This document shows positions 41,114 to 50,185 of a stretch of DNA of 64,000 nt, in pieces. How positions within the stretch are numbered: the stretch's first letter is position 1; the number at the start of each line of letters is the position of its first letter. This DNA is from JAITMY01 sp031553765 (GTDB lineage: Bacteria; Bacteroidota; Bacteroidia; Bacteroidales; UBA932), in the NCBI GenBank assembly GCA_031553765.1, contig JAVBKY010000005.1, forward strand, positions 154,224-218,223, written 5' to 3'. Under the pieces are notes generated by a model, which did not search any database, had not been told where the DNA came from, and saw nothing but the letters and a program-made list of their open reading frames with translations. The position numbers and the translations under genes were made by a program.

Positions 41114-42634
41114 ATGAGGAAAACGGTACTTATTTTAGCTGTATTGATGGGGCTGTTTGCCACACCATTGTGTGCGGCGTACCGCATTGAAGCCACTGTT
41201 GTGGGCGCTGAGAGGGTAATGGCCTACCTTGCCCGTTATGAGGGTGTGACCCCCGTAAATATTGATTCAGCTAGATTTAACGAAAAGGGCGTGGTAGTAT
41301 TGGTTAATGCTAAGATGATTTTACCAGGAGGTCTGTATTTGCTGCAGTTTAATGCAGGTAGCCAGCCGTATATAGAGTTTCTTGTCTCGGGTGATGCCAA
41401 ATTTGATCTGAATATCTTTGCTAACACGCTCAATATTGAGAAAACGTTGAAGTATAGCAAGTCTGACGAAAACGAAGGCTCAAGAAAGTATATTGAGGGC
41501 CAGCAGCGCATAAGTCGTAAAATGCAAATCTTGCAGCAGCGCTTTCAGCAGCTTCAAAATAATCCTGATTCTGTCTCCTCCATTCAGAAACAGTATATAG
41601 ATTTAATGCAGGAGCAGAAGTCGCAGTCAGAGGCTATCATTGCCGAGTATAAAGGTAGCTTTCTGGCCACCCTGGTCAGGGCGGCTATGGAGCCGGAAGT
41701 TTCTCAGTTTGATGTACCCGAAGGTAGCTCCAATCCTGACTCTATTCGTCAGTGCATGTTTATGGCCTATGCCGAAAAACACTTTTTTGATAACTTCGAC
41801 TTAGCTGATCCTCGTATTATCAACGCCCCGATACTTGATAATCGTTTGATGGTTTTCTTCCAACAAGTCATGCTGCGTGAGTCGGCTGACAATATTGATG
41901 CTGCTATTGACGAGTTGCTTGCTAGGGCAGAGAAAACGGAGCCGGTATATCGGTATATACTTACATGGTTGTACGAGCGCTATACGGATTCTCCTATTGA
42001 AGGACACCATGTTGTTGGCATGCACCTGTGCGAGTTGATGTCCGATTCCACCAAGGTAACTTGGCTCACCGATAGGGACAAAACGAGGCTAAAGCAGAAT
42101 ATCCGCAAGTATAAGCTCAACCCTATTGGTTCGGTAGCAACCGACCTTACGCTACAAACTATTGATGGCGAATTTAAAACGCTACATAAAGTGAATGCGC
42201 CTGTTACCGTGTTGTACTTCTTCAACCCGGGTTGCGGAAATTGCCGTACGACAACGCCCGTATTGCACAAGGTGTACGAGAAGTATAAGGATCAAGGTGT
42301 GGAGGTATTTGCCGTGTATCCCGATAAGGATGTTGCGGCATGGCGGAAATACGTGGAGGAGAGTGGCTATACTGATTGGACTAACGTATGGGATGCTGAG
42401 GGAACGTCCGATATTTACGAAAAATATAGCCTGCACGCTATACCTCAAATATACGTGCTCGATGAGAATAAGGTGGTTAAGTATAAGGATGTGTATGTGG
42501 ATGATTTGGAACGTGTTATTGCGGTAGTATTTAGTCAACTACCCAAGTCGGAAGTGCAGGTGCAGCCTGCGCCACAGCTCCAATTGCAAGAAGACGTTAA
42601 GGCTAAAAGTAAATCTAAGAAATCAAAAAAATAA
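41114..42634 (+). CDS. Exported thioredoxin-like protein (TlpA/ResA type) with N-terminal accessory domain
   Basis: A 506-residue exported protein. I start it at ATG 41114, where a signal peptide begins (MRKTVLILAVLMGLFATPLC); a longer frame from 41009 would bury it. Residues about 22-130 look like the DUF4369-type beta domain common in Bacteroidota thiol proteins, and a helical region with glutamine repeats follows. The C-terminal thioredoxin domain has the active site CGNC at 374-377 and the cis-proline segment HAIPQIYVLD. The tail is Lys/Ser-rich. It probably acts in the periplasm on disulfides; partners are unknown. A DUF1573 gene follows after 27 bases. Confidence 0.85.
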   Translation: MRKTVLILAVLMGLFATPLCAAYRIEATVVGAERVMAYLARYEGVTPVNIDSARFNEKGVVVLVNAKMILPGGLYLLQFNAGSQPYIEFLVSGDAKFDLNIFANTLNIEKTLKYSKSDENEGSRKYIEGQQRISRKMQILQQRFQQLQNNPDSVSSIQKQYIDLMQEQKSQSEAIIAEYKGSFLATLVRAAMEPEVSQFDVPEGSSNPDSIRQCMFMAYAEKHFFDNFDLADPRIINAPILDNRLMVFFQQVMLRESADNIDAAIDELLARAEKTEPVYRYILTWLYERYTDSPIEGHHVVGMHLCELMSDSTKVTWLTDRDKTRLKQNIRKYKLNPIGSVATDLTLQTIDGEFKTLHKVNAPVTVLYFFNPGCGNCRTTTPVLHKVYEKYKDQGVEVFAVYPDKDVAAWRKYVEESGYTDWTNVWDAEGTSDIYEKYSLHAIPQIYVLDENKVVKYKDVYVDDLERVIAVVFSQLPKSEVQVQPAPQLQLQEDVKAKSKSKKSKK

Positions 42635-42661
42635 TTACATTTTTAATTCATAAATAAAAAA

Positions 42662-43057
42662 ATGAAAAAGTTTTCACTATCAATGGCGCTCGTGGCAGCG
42701 CTGGCATTTGTAGGTTTTGCACAAGCGCCTGCAGCCGAAGAACCACAAGCTGAAATAACCTTTGTAACGACGGAGCATGATTTTGGCGCAATTGCTCAAA
42801 AGGGTAATGGTACTTATGAGTTCGAGTTTACCAATACGGGCAACGCTCCATTGGTGATAAGCAATGCAACCTCATCATGCGGCTGCACTGTGCCTAACTA
42901 CCCTAAGGCTCCCATCGCTCCGGGAGAAAAAGGTAAAATTACGGTGAAGTATGATACCAATCGCATGGGGACATTCCATAAGTCGGTAACGGTAACTTCT
43001 AATGCTAAGGCTAGCGTTACGATTTTTATTAAGGGTGAAGTGAAGGCTGCCCAATAA
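42662..43057 (+). CDS. DUF1573 domain protein, exported
   Basis: A 131-residue exported protein with signal MKKFSLSMALVAALAFVGFA, followed by one DUF1573 Ig-like domain: EHDFGAIAQKGNGTYEFEF, GNAPLVISNATSSCGCTVP, then APGEKGKITVKYDT and KSVTVTSNA. The CGC motif is typical. The family is abundant in Bacteroidota and has no defined activity. It closely follows the TlpA-like gene and is closed by a hairpin terminator. Confidence 0.9.
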   Translation: MKKFSLSMALVAALAFVGFAQAPAAEEPQAEITFVTTEHDFGAIAQKGNGTYEFEFTNTGNAPLVISNATSSCGCTVPNYPKAPIAPGEKGKITVKYDTNRMGTFHKSVTVTSNAKASVTIFIKGEVKAAQ

Positions 43058-43081
43058 CATTTAGCCGAAAAATAAAATGGT

Positions 43082-43125
43082 AAAAGCAATCTTTCGTAGA
43101 AGGGTTGCTTTTATTTTTTATTTTT
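43082..43125 (+). terminator. Rho-independent terminator after the DUF1573 gene
   Basis: AAAAGCAA (43082-43089) pairs with TTGCTTTT (43105-43112), followed by ATTTTTTATTTTTG. The T-run overlaps the -7 box of the next gene. Confidence 0.75.
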
Positions 43126-43126
43126 G
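43119..43126 (+). promoter_or_regulatory. -7 box for rdgB, overlapping the terminator tail
   Basis: TATTTTTG matches TAnnTTTG and ends 6 bases before the ATG at 43133. The transcript would be nearly leaderless unless translation starts at the second ATG at 43142. Confidence 0.45.
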
Positions 43127-43132
43127 TAAAAA

Positions 43133-43717
43133 ATGAAGAAGATGAATTTAATTTTTGCTACCAATAACCTTCACAAGCTGGAGGAGGTGAGTGCAATGCT
43201 GAATAACAATATAGCGTTGTCTACTCCAGCTCAACAGGGTATTACAGAGGATATACCGGAGGAGCAAGAAACGCTCGAAGGCAATGCGCTGCAAAAAGCG
43301 CGCTATATTTATGAGCGTACCCACCTTAGCTGCTTTGCCGATGATACGGGGCTTGAAGTAGAAGCCTTAAATGGCGCTCCGGGCGTATACTCGGCGCGCT
43401 ATGCAGGTGAAGCCAAGGATATGAATTCCAATATGGATAAATTGCTGCATGAACTCAATGGAATAGAGAATCGTAATGCGCGTTTCCGTACTGTAATAGC
43501 GTTGATTTTGGATGGTAAAGAATACATCTTTGAGGGGGAAGTGCAAGGTGAAATTATGCGGGAAAAATCCGGGGCTAAAGGCTTTGGTTATGATCCTGTT
43601 TTTCGCCCTAAAGGCTACGATGTAACATTTGCGGAGATGGATTTGGAGGAGAAAAATAAAATTAGCCACCGTGGCAGGGCTGTGCAGCAGCTGGTAAGTT
43701 TTTTGAACAAGATGTAG
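43133..43717 (+). CDS. rdgB: XTP/dITP diphosphatase (non-canonical purine NTP pyrophosphatase)
   Basis: RdgB/HAM1 hydrolyses ITP, dITP and XTP to keep deaminated purines out of nucleic acids. The 194-residue product has IFATNNLHKLEEV at the start, FADDTGLEVEALNGAPGVYS, SARYAGE, KGFGYDPVF and KNKISHRGRAV, all diagnostic. ATG at 43133 or 43142 could be the start; the second gives the usual short N-terminus. In related genomes rdgB often lies near leuS-yitT; here it is about 27 kb away. Confidence 0.95.
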   Translation: MKKMNLIFATNNLHKLEEVSAMLNNNIALSTPAQQGITEDIPEEQETLEGNALQKARYIYERTHLSCFADDTGLEVEALNGAPGVYSARYAGEAKDMNSNMDKLLHELNGIENRNARFRTVIALILDGKEYIFEGEVQGEIMREKSGAKGFGYDPVFRPKGYDVTFAEMDLEEKNKISHRGRAVQQLVSFLNKM

Positions 43718-43726
43718 ATCACATGT

Positions 43727-43821
43727 TGTCATCCTGAACGAGGTGAAGGATCGATCTCCGGTAGTAATACTTTTGCGTAAATGCGGCAAACTTGAGATGC
43801 TTCGCTTTGCTCAGCATGACA
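43727..43821. repeat. Palindromic repeat between rdgB and the NamZ-like gene
   Basis: About 95 bp. The left arm tgtcatcctgaacgaggtga and the right arm gcttcgctttgctcagcatg are imperfect complements, with outer tgtcat/atgaca exact. It is of the widespread 'gtcat(c/g)ctgaac' type and ends about 27 bases before the namZ ATG. Confidence 0.78.
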
Positions 43822-43848
43822 ATCTATCTACCTCAAAATATATTTTCA

Positions 43849-45015
43849 ATGAAAACAATAGTATTCTTTTTCATATCACTACTCCTTACTTGTAATGCGT
43901 TTGCAGCCGATGTTGTGGTGGGGGCAGCGCGTTTGAATGAGTATTTACCACTACTGTCGGGTAAAAAGGTGGGCTTGGTAGCCAACCATACATCGTTGGT
44001 AGGGAGTACGCACCTGTTGGATACGCTACGCTCGCAAGGTGTAAACGTGCTACGGGTTTTTGCTCCTGAGCATGGCTTTCGTGGTACGGTAGAGGCGGGG
44101 GCAAATGTAGCCAGCTACGTTGATAAAAAGAGTGGGGTAGAGGTAACTTCCATTTATGGAGCGAGCAAGAAGCCTTCGGCAGAGCAGCTGCGTGGTGTGC
44201 AAATCATGGTATTTGATATGCAGGATGTAGGGGCGCGCTTTTACACCTACCTTTCCACTATGCACTACGTGATGGAGGCTTGCGCCGAAAATGGCATTCC
44301 GTTTGTAGTGCTTGATAGGCCTAATCCCAACGGGCATTACGTTGATGGTCCTATTTTGCAGCCGCAGTATCGCTCGTTTGTGGGTATGCATCCTATTCCC
44401 ATAGTGCATGGCATGACGCTGGGCGAGTTGGCGCAAATGATAAATGGCGAGGGCTGGCTGAAGAACGCTGTGAAGTGTAACCTGACGGTGATTACCTGCT
44501 CAAATTATACCCATGTTACACCCTACGATTTGCCTGTAAATCCGTCGCCTAACCTTCCCAACATGCGCTCCGTTTACCTGTATCCATCGGTGTGCTTATT
44601 TGAGGGTACTATTATGAGCCTTGGGCGTGGTACCGATGCACCGTTTCAAATATATGGGCATCCGGATTGGAAGGTAAAAAGTTTTACATTTACACCTCGT
44701 AGCATTAAAGGTGTGGCAAACAATCCGCCGCACGAAAACAAGTTGTGCCATGGCGTGAGTTTGGAAGGTATTAACATTGATACGCTGAAAAATTGGCACG
44801 GGATACACTTGGAATATCTTGTAGAATCCTACCGCTATTTTGCAGTAAAGGAGAAATTTTTCACCAACTTTTTTGCGAAACTGGCAGGCACAGCAACCTT
44901 GCAGGAGCAGATAGAATCGGGGATGAGCGCAGAAAAAATTCGGGCCTCATGGAAGCCCGAATTAGATAAGTTTCAAAAACAAAGGGAACCGTACTTACTT
45001 TACCAGCTCCAGTAG
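43849..45015 (+). CDS. DUF1343 protein, exo-beta-N-acetylmuramidase (NamZ-like)
   Basis: A 388-residue exported protein starting at ATG 43849 (signal MKTIVFFFISLLLTCNAFA); the longer frame would translate a repeat. The body is DUF1343, the family of Bacillus NamZ (GH171), which releases N-acetylmuramate from the non-reducing end of peptidoglycan glycans. Visible blocks are KKVGLVANHTSLV, RVFAPEHGFRG, MVFDMQDVGARFYTYLSTMHY, VVLDRPNPNG and FEGTIMSLGRGTDAPFQIYGHP. Its role would be cell-wall recycling. Its 3' end overlaps convergent rfbA by 21 bases. Confidence 0.9.
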   Translation: MKTIVFFFISLLLTCNAFAADVVVGAARLNEYLPLLSGKKVGLVANHTSLVGSTHLLDTLRSQGVNVLRVFAPEHGFRGTVEAGANVASYVDKKSGVEVTSIYGASKKPSAEQLRGVQIMVFDMQDVGARFYTYLSTMHYVMEACAENGIPFVVLDRPNPNGHYVDGPILQPQYRSFVGMHPIPIVHGMTLGELAQMINGEGWLKNAVKCNLTVITCSNYTHVTPYDLPVNPSPNLPNMRSVYLYPSVCLFEGTIMSLGRGTDAPFQIYGHPDWKVKSFTFTPRSIKGVANNPPHENKLCHGVSLEGINIDTLKNWHGIHLEYLVESYRYFAVKEKFFTNFFAKLAGTATLQEQIESGMSAEKIRASWKPELDKFQKQREPYLLYQLQ

Positions 45016-45858
45016 GTATTGCCCGTACTGCGTTTTGTCCAACTTTTGTCCGAGTACACGTAGCTGTTCATTGTTAATCCAGCCGTTGCGCCAAGCAATT
45101 TCTTCAATGCATGAAACGTAGAATCCTTGACGGTTCTGTATTGTTTCTACAAAGTTAGAGGCCTCAAGCAGGCTGTCGCAGTTGCCCGTATCAAGCCAGG
45201 CAAATCCACGTCCGAATAGCTCCACCTTGAGTGAATTCTCCTTTAGGTATTCTTTATTTAAGTCGGTAATTTCATACTCTCCTCGTGCCGAAGGTTTCAA
45301 CTCTTTAGCGCGTTTTACAACGGTATTATCGTAAAAGTATAATCCTGGAACAGCGTACTGTGACTTGGGTTGTAGAGGCTTTTCCTCCAACGAAAGCACC
45401 TTGCCATCAGGTGCAAATTCTACCACGCCATAAGCGCGAGGATCTTTTACGGCATAACCGAAAATACAGGCGCCATTTTCAACGGCTGCAGCACGCTTGA
45501 GCATAGCGCTGAATCCTTGTCCGTAAAAAAGGTTGTCGCCTAATACCAGCGCTGCTTTGTCATTGCCAATGAAGGGTTCGCCCAGTGCAAATGCCTGCGC
45601 TAAACCATTGGGTTTTTCCTGCACTACGTATTCAAACTTCATGCCCAACTCCTCTCCACTTCCCAGCAGCTCACGAAACATGGGCAAGTCGCGTGGGGTG
45701 GAAATAATCAGCACCTCACGAATACCTGCCAGCATTAACGTTGATAGTGGATAGTAAATCATCGGCTTGTCGTACACCGGCATTATTTGCTTTGAAATGG
45801 CTTTAGATAAGGGATATAGGCGGGTTGCGCTGCCTCCGGCGAGTATTATTCCTTTCAT
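44995..45858 (-). CDS. rfbA: Glucose-1-phosphate thymidylyltransferase
   Basis: RfbA makes dTDP-glucose, the first step towards dTDP-rhamnose. The 287-residue protein has GIILAGGSATRLYPLSKAIS with the nucleotide-binding loop, KQIMPVYDKPMIYYPL, LVLGDNLFYGQGF, EEKPLQPKSQYAVPGLYFYD and RGFAWLDTG. Length is normal. rfbB, rfbC and rfbD are not in this window, so the gene stands apart from a rhamnose operon. A TATATTTG box at 45886-45893 (minus) provides a likely promoter. The 3' end overlaps the convergent namZ-like gene. Confidence 0.95.
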   Translation of the reverse strand: MKGIILAGGSATRLYPLSKAISKQIMPVYDKPMIYYPLSTLMLAGIREVLIISTPRDLPMFRELLGSGEELGMKFEYVVQEKPNGLAQAFALGEPFIGNDKAALVLGDNLFYGQGFSAMLKRAAAVENGACIFGYAVKDPRAYGVVEFAPDGKVLSLEEKPLQPKSQYAVPGLYFYDNTVVKRAKELKPSARGEYEITDLNKEYLKENSLKVELFGRGFAWLDTGNCDSLLEASNFVETIQNRQGFYVSCIEEIAWRNGWINNEQLRVLGQKLDKTQYGQYLLELVK

Positions 45859-45885
45859 AATGTAATGATGTGGTTATGAATTTTA

Positions 45886-45893
45886 CAAATATA
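45886..45893 (-). promoter_or_regulatory. -7 box for rfbA
   Basis: On the minus strand this reads TATATTTG, 27 bases before the rfbA ATG. No clear -33 TTTG is visible. Confidence 0.45.
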
Positions 45894-45984
45894 ATGAATT
45901 ATTTTCAGGCTTTAGTCTTGACTTAAAGTTTCTTGCAGAGCCTAAAAAGCGCTGTTTTTTAGGCGTGTTTATTGATTTTTTTGC

Positions 45985-45992
45985 TATCTTTG
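45985..45992 (+). promoter_or_regulatory. -7 box for glyS
   Basis: TATCTTTG, identical to the boxes upstream of rplM and the sorting-tail gene, lies 25 bases before the glyS ATG. Upstream T-rich sequence (GTTTATTG near 45967-45974) may serve as the -33 region. Confidence 0.6.
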
Positions 45993-46017
45993 ACAGATTT
46001 TTCAATAAACTAAAGTC

Positions 46018-47568
46018 ATGAATCAAGAGGAACTCTTTAAAAAGTTGATTGCGCACTCCAAGGAGTACGGTTACATTTTTCCGTCAAGCGAAATTTACGA
46101 TGGTCTCAGCGCTGTGTATGATTACGGTCAGTATGGCTCGGAGTTGAAGAATAATATTAAGCGCTACTGGTGGGAGGCTATGGTGCGCCTGAATGAAAAT
46201 ATTGTGGGTATTGATGCCGCTATTTTTATGCATCCCCGTACATGGGAGGCTTCGGGCCACGTGGGCGCTTTTAATGACCCCTTGATTGATAATAAAGACT
46301 CGAAGAAGCGTTACCGCGCCGATGTGCTGCTTGAAGAGCATATTGCTAAGCTGGAGGATAAGATTGAGAAGGAAGTTGAGAAGGGACGCAAAAAGTTTGC
46401 CGATGGATTTGACGAGGCACAGTTCCGCGCAACTAATCCCAACGTGCTACGTAATGTGGAAAAGGTAAATGAGGTGCGTACCCGCATGGTGGATGCACTT
46501 ACGAAAAACGACCTTGAAGCCGTACGCCAGCTGATTTTGGATTGTGAAATTGTATGTCCTATTTCGGGCACCCGCAACTGGACTGAAGTTCGTCAGTTTA
46601 ACCTGATGTTTGAAACCAAAATGGGCTCGGTGAGTGAAGATGCCGGAACTATTTACCTGCGTCCCGAAACGGCTCAGGGTATTTTTGTGAATTTCCTTAA
46701 CGTGCAAAAAACGGGTCGCATGAAGCTTCCGTTTGGTATTGCGCAAATTGGTAAGGCATTTCGTAACGAGATTGTTGCACGCCAGTTTATATTCCGTATG
46801 CGCGAATTTGAGCAAATGGAAATGCAGTTCTTCATCCGTCCCGGAGAGGAGATGAAGTGGTATGAGCACTGGAAGGCTACCCGCATGAAGTGGCATCAAA
46901 CTTTGGGTATGGGAGCCGAAAACTATCGCTACCATAACCATGATAAGTTGGCGCACTACGCTAATGCTGCCTGTGATATTGAATTTAACTTCCCATTTGG
47001 CTTTAAGGAGCTTGAGGGTATCCACTCGCGTACTGACTTTGACTTGGGTAACCACCAAAAATTCTCGGGTCGTAAGTTGCAATACTTCGACCCCGAAACC
47101 AACGAAAGTTACGTGCCCTATGTGGTGGAAACTTCAGTAGGTTTGGATCGCTTGGTATTGTCTGTACTTTCAAACTCATACTGCGAAGAAAAAGTACAAA
47201 AGGATGGGGAGGAAGCCGGAGAACGTGTAGTACTGCGTATTCCCGTGGCTCTTGCGCCTGTGAAGTTGGCTGTTTTACCTTTGGTAAAGAAAGATGGGTT
47301 GCCCGAAAAGGCTCGCGAAATTCTTTCTTCACTCAAGTACGACTTCAACTGCCAGTACGATGAGAAGGATTCTATAGGTAAGCGTTACCGTCGCCAGGAT
47401 GCTATTGGTACTCCGTTCTGCGTAACGGTTGACCACCAATCGCTCGAAGATAATACCGTAACCATTCGCCACCGTGATAGCATGGAGCAGGAGCGTGTGG
47501 CTATTTCGGCGCTTCGCGGTATTATGGAGGAAAAGGTAAGCATGAGGACGCTACTGGAGCAGCTGTAG
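46018..47568 (+). CDS. glyS: Glycyl-tRNA synthetase (single-chain, class II)
   Basis: GlyRS charges tRNA-Gly. This is the dimeric eukaryote-like single-chain type of 516 residues, with FPSSEIYDGLSAVYDYGQYG near residue 21, motif 2 FRNEIVARQFIFRMREFEQME, TDFDLGNHQ and the motif 3 segment YVVETSVGLDRL. A C-terminal anticodon-binding domain is seen (LAPVKLAVLPLVKKDGLPEK, DAIGTPFCVTVDH). All parts are intact. It is followed by a strong terminator. Confidence 0.96.
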   Translation: MNQEELFKKLIAHSKEYGYIFPSSEIYDGLSAVYDYGQYGSELKNNIKRYWWEAMVRLNENIVGIDAAIFMHPRTWEASGHVGAFNDPLIDNKDSKKRYRADVLLEEHIAKLEDKIEKEVEKGRKKFADGFDEAQFRATNPNVLRNVEKVNEVRTRMVDALTKNDLEAVRQLILDCEIVCPISGTRNWTEVRQFNLMFETKMGSVSEDAGTIYLRPETAQGIFVNFLNVQKTGRMKLPFGIAQIGKAFRNEIVARQFIFRMREFEQMEMQFFIRPGEEMKWYEHWKATRMKWHQTLGMGAENYRYHNHDKLAHYANAACDIEFNFPFGFKELEGIHSRTDFDLGNHQKFSGRKLQYFDPETNESYVPYVVETSVGLDRLVLSVLSNSYCEEKVQKDGEEAGERVVLRIPVALAPVKLAVLPLVKKDGLPEKAREILSSLKYDFNCQYDEKDSIGKRYRRQDAIGTPFCVTVDHQSLEDNTVTIRHRDSMEQERVAISALRGIMEEKVSMRTLLEQL

Positions 47569-47606
47569 TTTTTTGCTTTTAAAGAAGGGTTGTGTTGATG
47601 TATCTT

Positions 47607-47653
47607 AGACCCTAACAGGGTTTTGATACCTTGTTAGGGTCTATTTTTTTTAT
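47607..47653 (+). terminator. Rho-independent terminator after glyS
   Basis: AGACCCTAACAGGGT (47607-47621) pairs with ACCTTGTTAGGGTCT (47628-47642), one mismatch, followed by ATTTTTTTTATA. The arm begins like the palindrome at 4680-4696. Confidence 0.88.
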
Positions 47654-47673
47654 ACTTACAAATATTTTTTTGC

Positions 47674-50175
47674 ATGAATAAGCTCGAAAGTTTTGGTAAA
47701 AAGTGGTGGCACTACTTGCTACCCATCGTTTTCTTTGTGGCTATATCAATGGTATACTTTAGCCCAATACTTAAGGGCAAAATCTTACAGCAGGGAGATA
47801 TAACCAAATGGGAGGGGATGTCGCAAGAGTTGAAGGAGTTTTACGAAAAAACAGGAGAAGCATCGTTGTGGACGGGCTCCATGTTTAGTGGTATGCCTGC
47901 TTACCATGTTGCAAGTTATGGTATAGGACAAACAAACTATGTGAACTATTTGGCAAAGCCCTTGTCTGCTTTTGACTCCAGGTCAATGGCGCCGGTTCTT
48001 CTTTCTTTAATAGCATTTTATATTTTGCTGCTGGCCATGGGCGCCAATATTTGGATTGCATCTGTTGGTGCTATTGCCTTTGCATTTGCCTCATATAGTT
48101 TTATTATACTGGAGGCCGGACACGTTACCAAGGCATGGGCTATTGCGTACATGCCATTGGTGGTGGCGGGTGTAATTATGGCGTATAGAGGGCGAGTGCT
48201 GTTGGGGGCAGTGGTGGCAGCAGTGGCGCTTTCATTACAAATTGTTAGCAACCACTATCAAATAACATTTTATCTTGCGTTCATAGTTGTAGCGTTGGCC
48301 TTAGGTTGTGGCGTCTATATGTTTAAGCAAAAGCAACTAAAGCAATTCCTTATTGCCTCCGGCGCGTTGATTTTGGCTGCCGGCTTTGCGGTTATTACTA
48401 ATGTAAATAACATCTATGCAAACTATGAGCTAGGTAAAGAAAGTATTCGCGGAAAATCGGAGCTGACGCCAATTAATGGAGCTCTTCAAGAGGAGCAGGG
48501 GTCAGGTTTAGATAAGGATTACGCATTTGCCTGGAGTTCGGGCAAGGTGGAAACGTTTACGCTGCTTATTCCTAATTTTTACGGTGGTGGTTCCGGGGGC
48601 ACGTTGAGTACCTCATCGGAGGTTTATAAAGTTTTGCGTAAGAATGGAATGCAAGTGGGTAGAGAGGGAGTGCAATCGTATACCTACTGGGGCGAAAAAA
48701 TGTTTACATCGGGTCCTGCCTATGCCGGTGCAATTATATGCTTTTTATTTGTGTTGGGCTTATTTATTTATAAGCATTCCATAAAATGGTGGCTATTGGG
48801 ACTTACTATTCTTTCATTTTTCTTATCGTGGGGGTATAATTTAGCGTGGTTTAACGATTGGCTTTTTTACCACCTCCCATTTTACAATAAATTTAGAACG
48901 CCGGATATGGCGCTGGTGATAGCGCAGTTTACCATGCCGCTGCTGGCATTGCTAACGCTGAAGGATTTATTTGAAAAGAAAGTTTCAAAGGCTGATTTTA
49001 TGCGAGGCTTTAAATACGCTTTGGGAATAGTTGGCGGATTATGTTTAGTTTTTGCTGTAATACCGGGAATGTTTTTTGATTTTACTTCCTCGCTTGACGC
49101 ACAATATAGTTTGCCTAGCTGGTATTACAACGCCTTGCTCAGCGATAGGGAGAGCTTGATGCGTGCTGATGCACTCCGCTCGTTAGTATTTATCCTGCTG
49201 GCAGCTGGAGTTATTTATTTTTTTGTAAGAGGCACAATAAAGTCGGGCGTGTATGCTACGTTGGCTATTGCTGCACTGGTTCTTGTGGATATGTGGCAGG
49301 TGGATAAACGCTATTTGAATGACAATAATTTTGTGTCGCCCAAAAGTCAAAAGCAGCAGTTTGCCAAGAGTAAGGCGGATGAATTTATTTTGCAGGATAA
49401 AGATTTATCGTACCGGGTTCTAAATTTAAATAATCCTTTTAACGACTCCTTCACCTCGTACTACCATAAGTCAATTGGTGGTTATAATGCGGCTAAGTTA
49501 CGTCGTTATCAGGATTTGATTGAGCGTCGTATTACACCCGAAATGCAGCTTTTTGTCTCACAAGCTAACAAGATGGGTAGCATTGAGGAGATGGGTATGC
49601 TGATGCAAAGCCTTCCCACGCTCAACATGCTTAATATGCGCTACATCATTCACAGCAAGGATGCGATGCCAATTGCGAATGATGCCGCGTATGGTAACGC
49701 TTGGTTTGTTGCTGATTTTAAGGTGGTGAAAAATGCCGATGCTGAAATGACTATGCTGGGCGAGGTTGACTTAAAGAAAACCGCAATTATAGATGAGCGC
49801 TATGAGCAGCATCTTGATATGTATCAAAATCCGCAGGGAGGTGAGGCTTCAATTCAAATGACGGGATACAAGCCGAATGCTGTGACATATGCTGCAAAAA
49901 CGGATGCGGATAGGTTGGCCGTTTTCTCAGAGGTTTTCTACGATCATGGCTGGAAGGCGTATGTGGATGGACAACTTGTGCCGCACTTTAGGGTTGACTG
50001 GGTTTTGCGAGGAATGATTATCCCGAAAGGGGTGCATGAGATTGAGTTTCTGTTTTACCCTGATAGCTATTTCAACACAATAAAGGTTGCAAGAGTGTCG
50101 TCGGCGTTGCTTTTGATCCTCCTGGGAGGAAGTATTTTCTTTGCTTTGCGCAAAAAGAAGCAAGAAAACGTATAG
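47674..50175 (+). CDS. YfhO family multi-pass membrane protein
   Basis: An 833-residue inner-membrane protein with about a dozen hydrophobic segments, a large extracytoplasmic loop near residues 270-340, and a soluble C-terminal part before a last membrane helix (SSALLLILLGGSIFFAL). Family marks include ILQQGDITKWEGMSQELKEF, SLWTGSMFSGMPAYHV and FLSWGYNLAWFND. YfhO proteins are GT-C-like and are linked to glycosylation of lipids or polymers in Firmicutes; the role in Bacteroidota is not defined. It converges on the pseudaminic acid locus, whose last gene ends 11 bases away, and might take part in envelope glycosylation, which is only a guess. Confidence 0.82.
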   Translation: MNKLESFGKKWWHYLLPIVFFVAISMVYFSPILKGKILQQGDITKWEGMSQELKEFYEKTGEASLWTGSMFSGMPAYHVASYGIGQTNYVNYLAKPLSAFDSRSMAPVLLSLIAFYILLLAMGANIWIASVGAIAFAFASYSFIILEAGHVTKAWAIAYMPLVVAGVIMAYRGRVLLGAVVAAVALSLQIVSNHYQITFYLAFIVVALALGCGVYMFKQKQLKQFLIASGALILAAGFAVITNVNNIYANYELGKESIRGKSELTPINGALQEEQGSGLDKDYAFAWSSGKVETFTLLIPNFYGGGSGGTLSTSSEVYKVLRKNGMQVGREGVQSYTYWGEKMFTSGPAYAGAIICFLFVLGLFIYKHSIKWWLLGLTILSFFLSWGYNLAWFNDWLFYHLPFYNKFRTPDMALVIAQFTMPLLALLTLKDLFEKKVSKADFMRGFKYALGIVGGLCLVFAVIPGMFFDFTSSLDAQYSLPSWYYNALLSDRESLMRADALRSLVFILLAAGVIYFFVRGTIKSGVYATLAIAALVLVDMWQVDKRYLNDNNFVSPKSQKQQFAKSKADEFILQDKDLSYRVLNLNNPFNDSFTSYYHKSIGGYNAAKLRRYQDLIERRITPEMQLFVSQANKMGSIEEMGMLMQSLPTLNMLNMRYIIHSKDAMPIANDAAYGNAWFVADFKVVKNADAEMTMLGEVDLKKTAIIDERYEQHLDMYQNPQGGEASIQMTGYKPNAVTYAAKTDADRLAVFSEVFYDHGWKAYVDGQLVPHFRVDWVLRGMIIPKGVHEIEFLFYPDSYFNTIKVARVSSALLLILLGGSIFFALRKKKQENV

Positions 50176-50185
50176 GCTTACTTTG

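Noticed and set aside
43792..43848. N-terminal extension of the NamZ-like protein
   Set aside because: It would translate the end of a palindromic repeat, and a clean signal peptide begins at the internal ATG 43849.
46447..47082. Open frame of 211 codons opposite glyS
   Set aside because: It is a shadow of conserved glycyl-tRNA synthetase sequence and has no promoter or recognisable motif.
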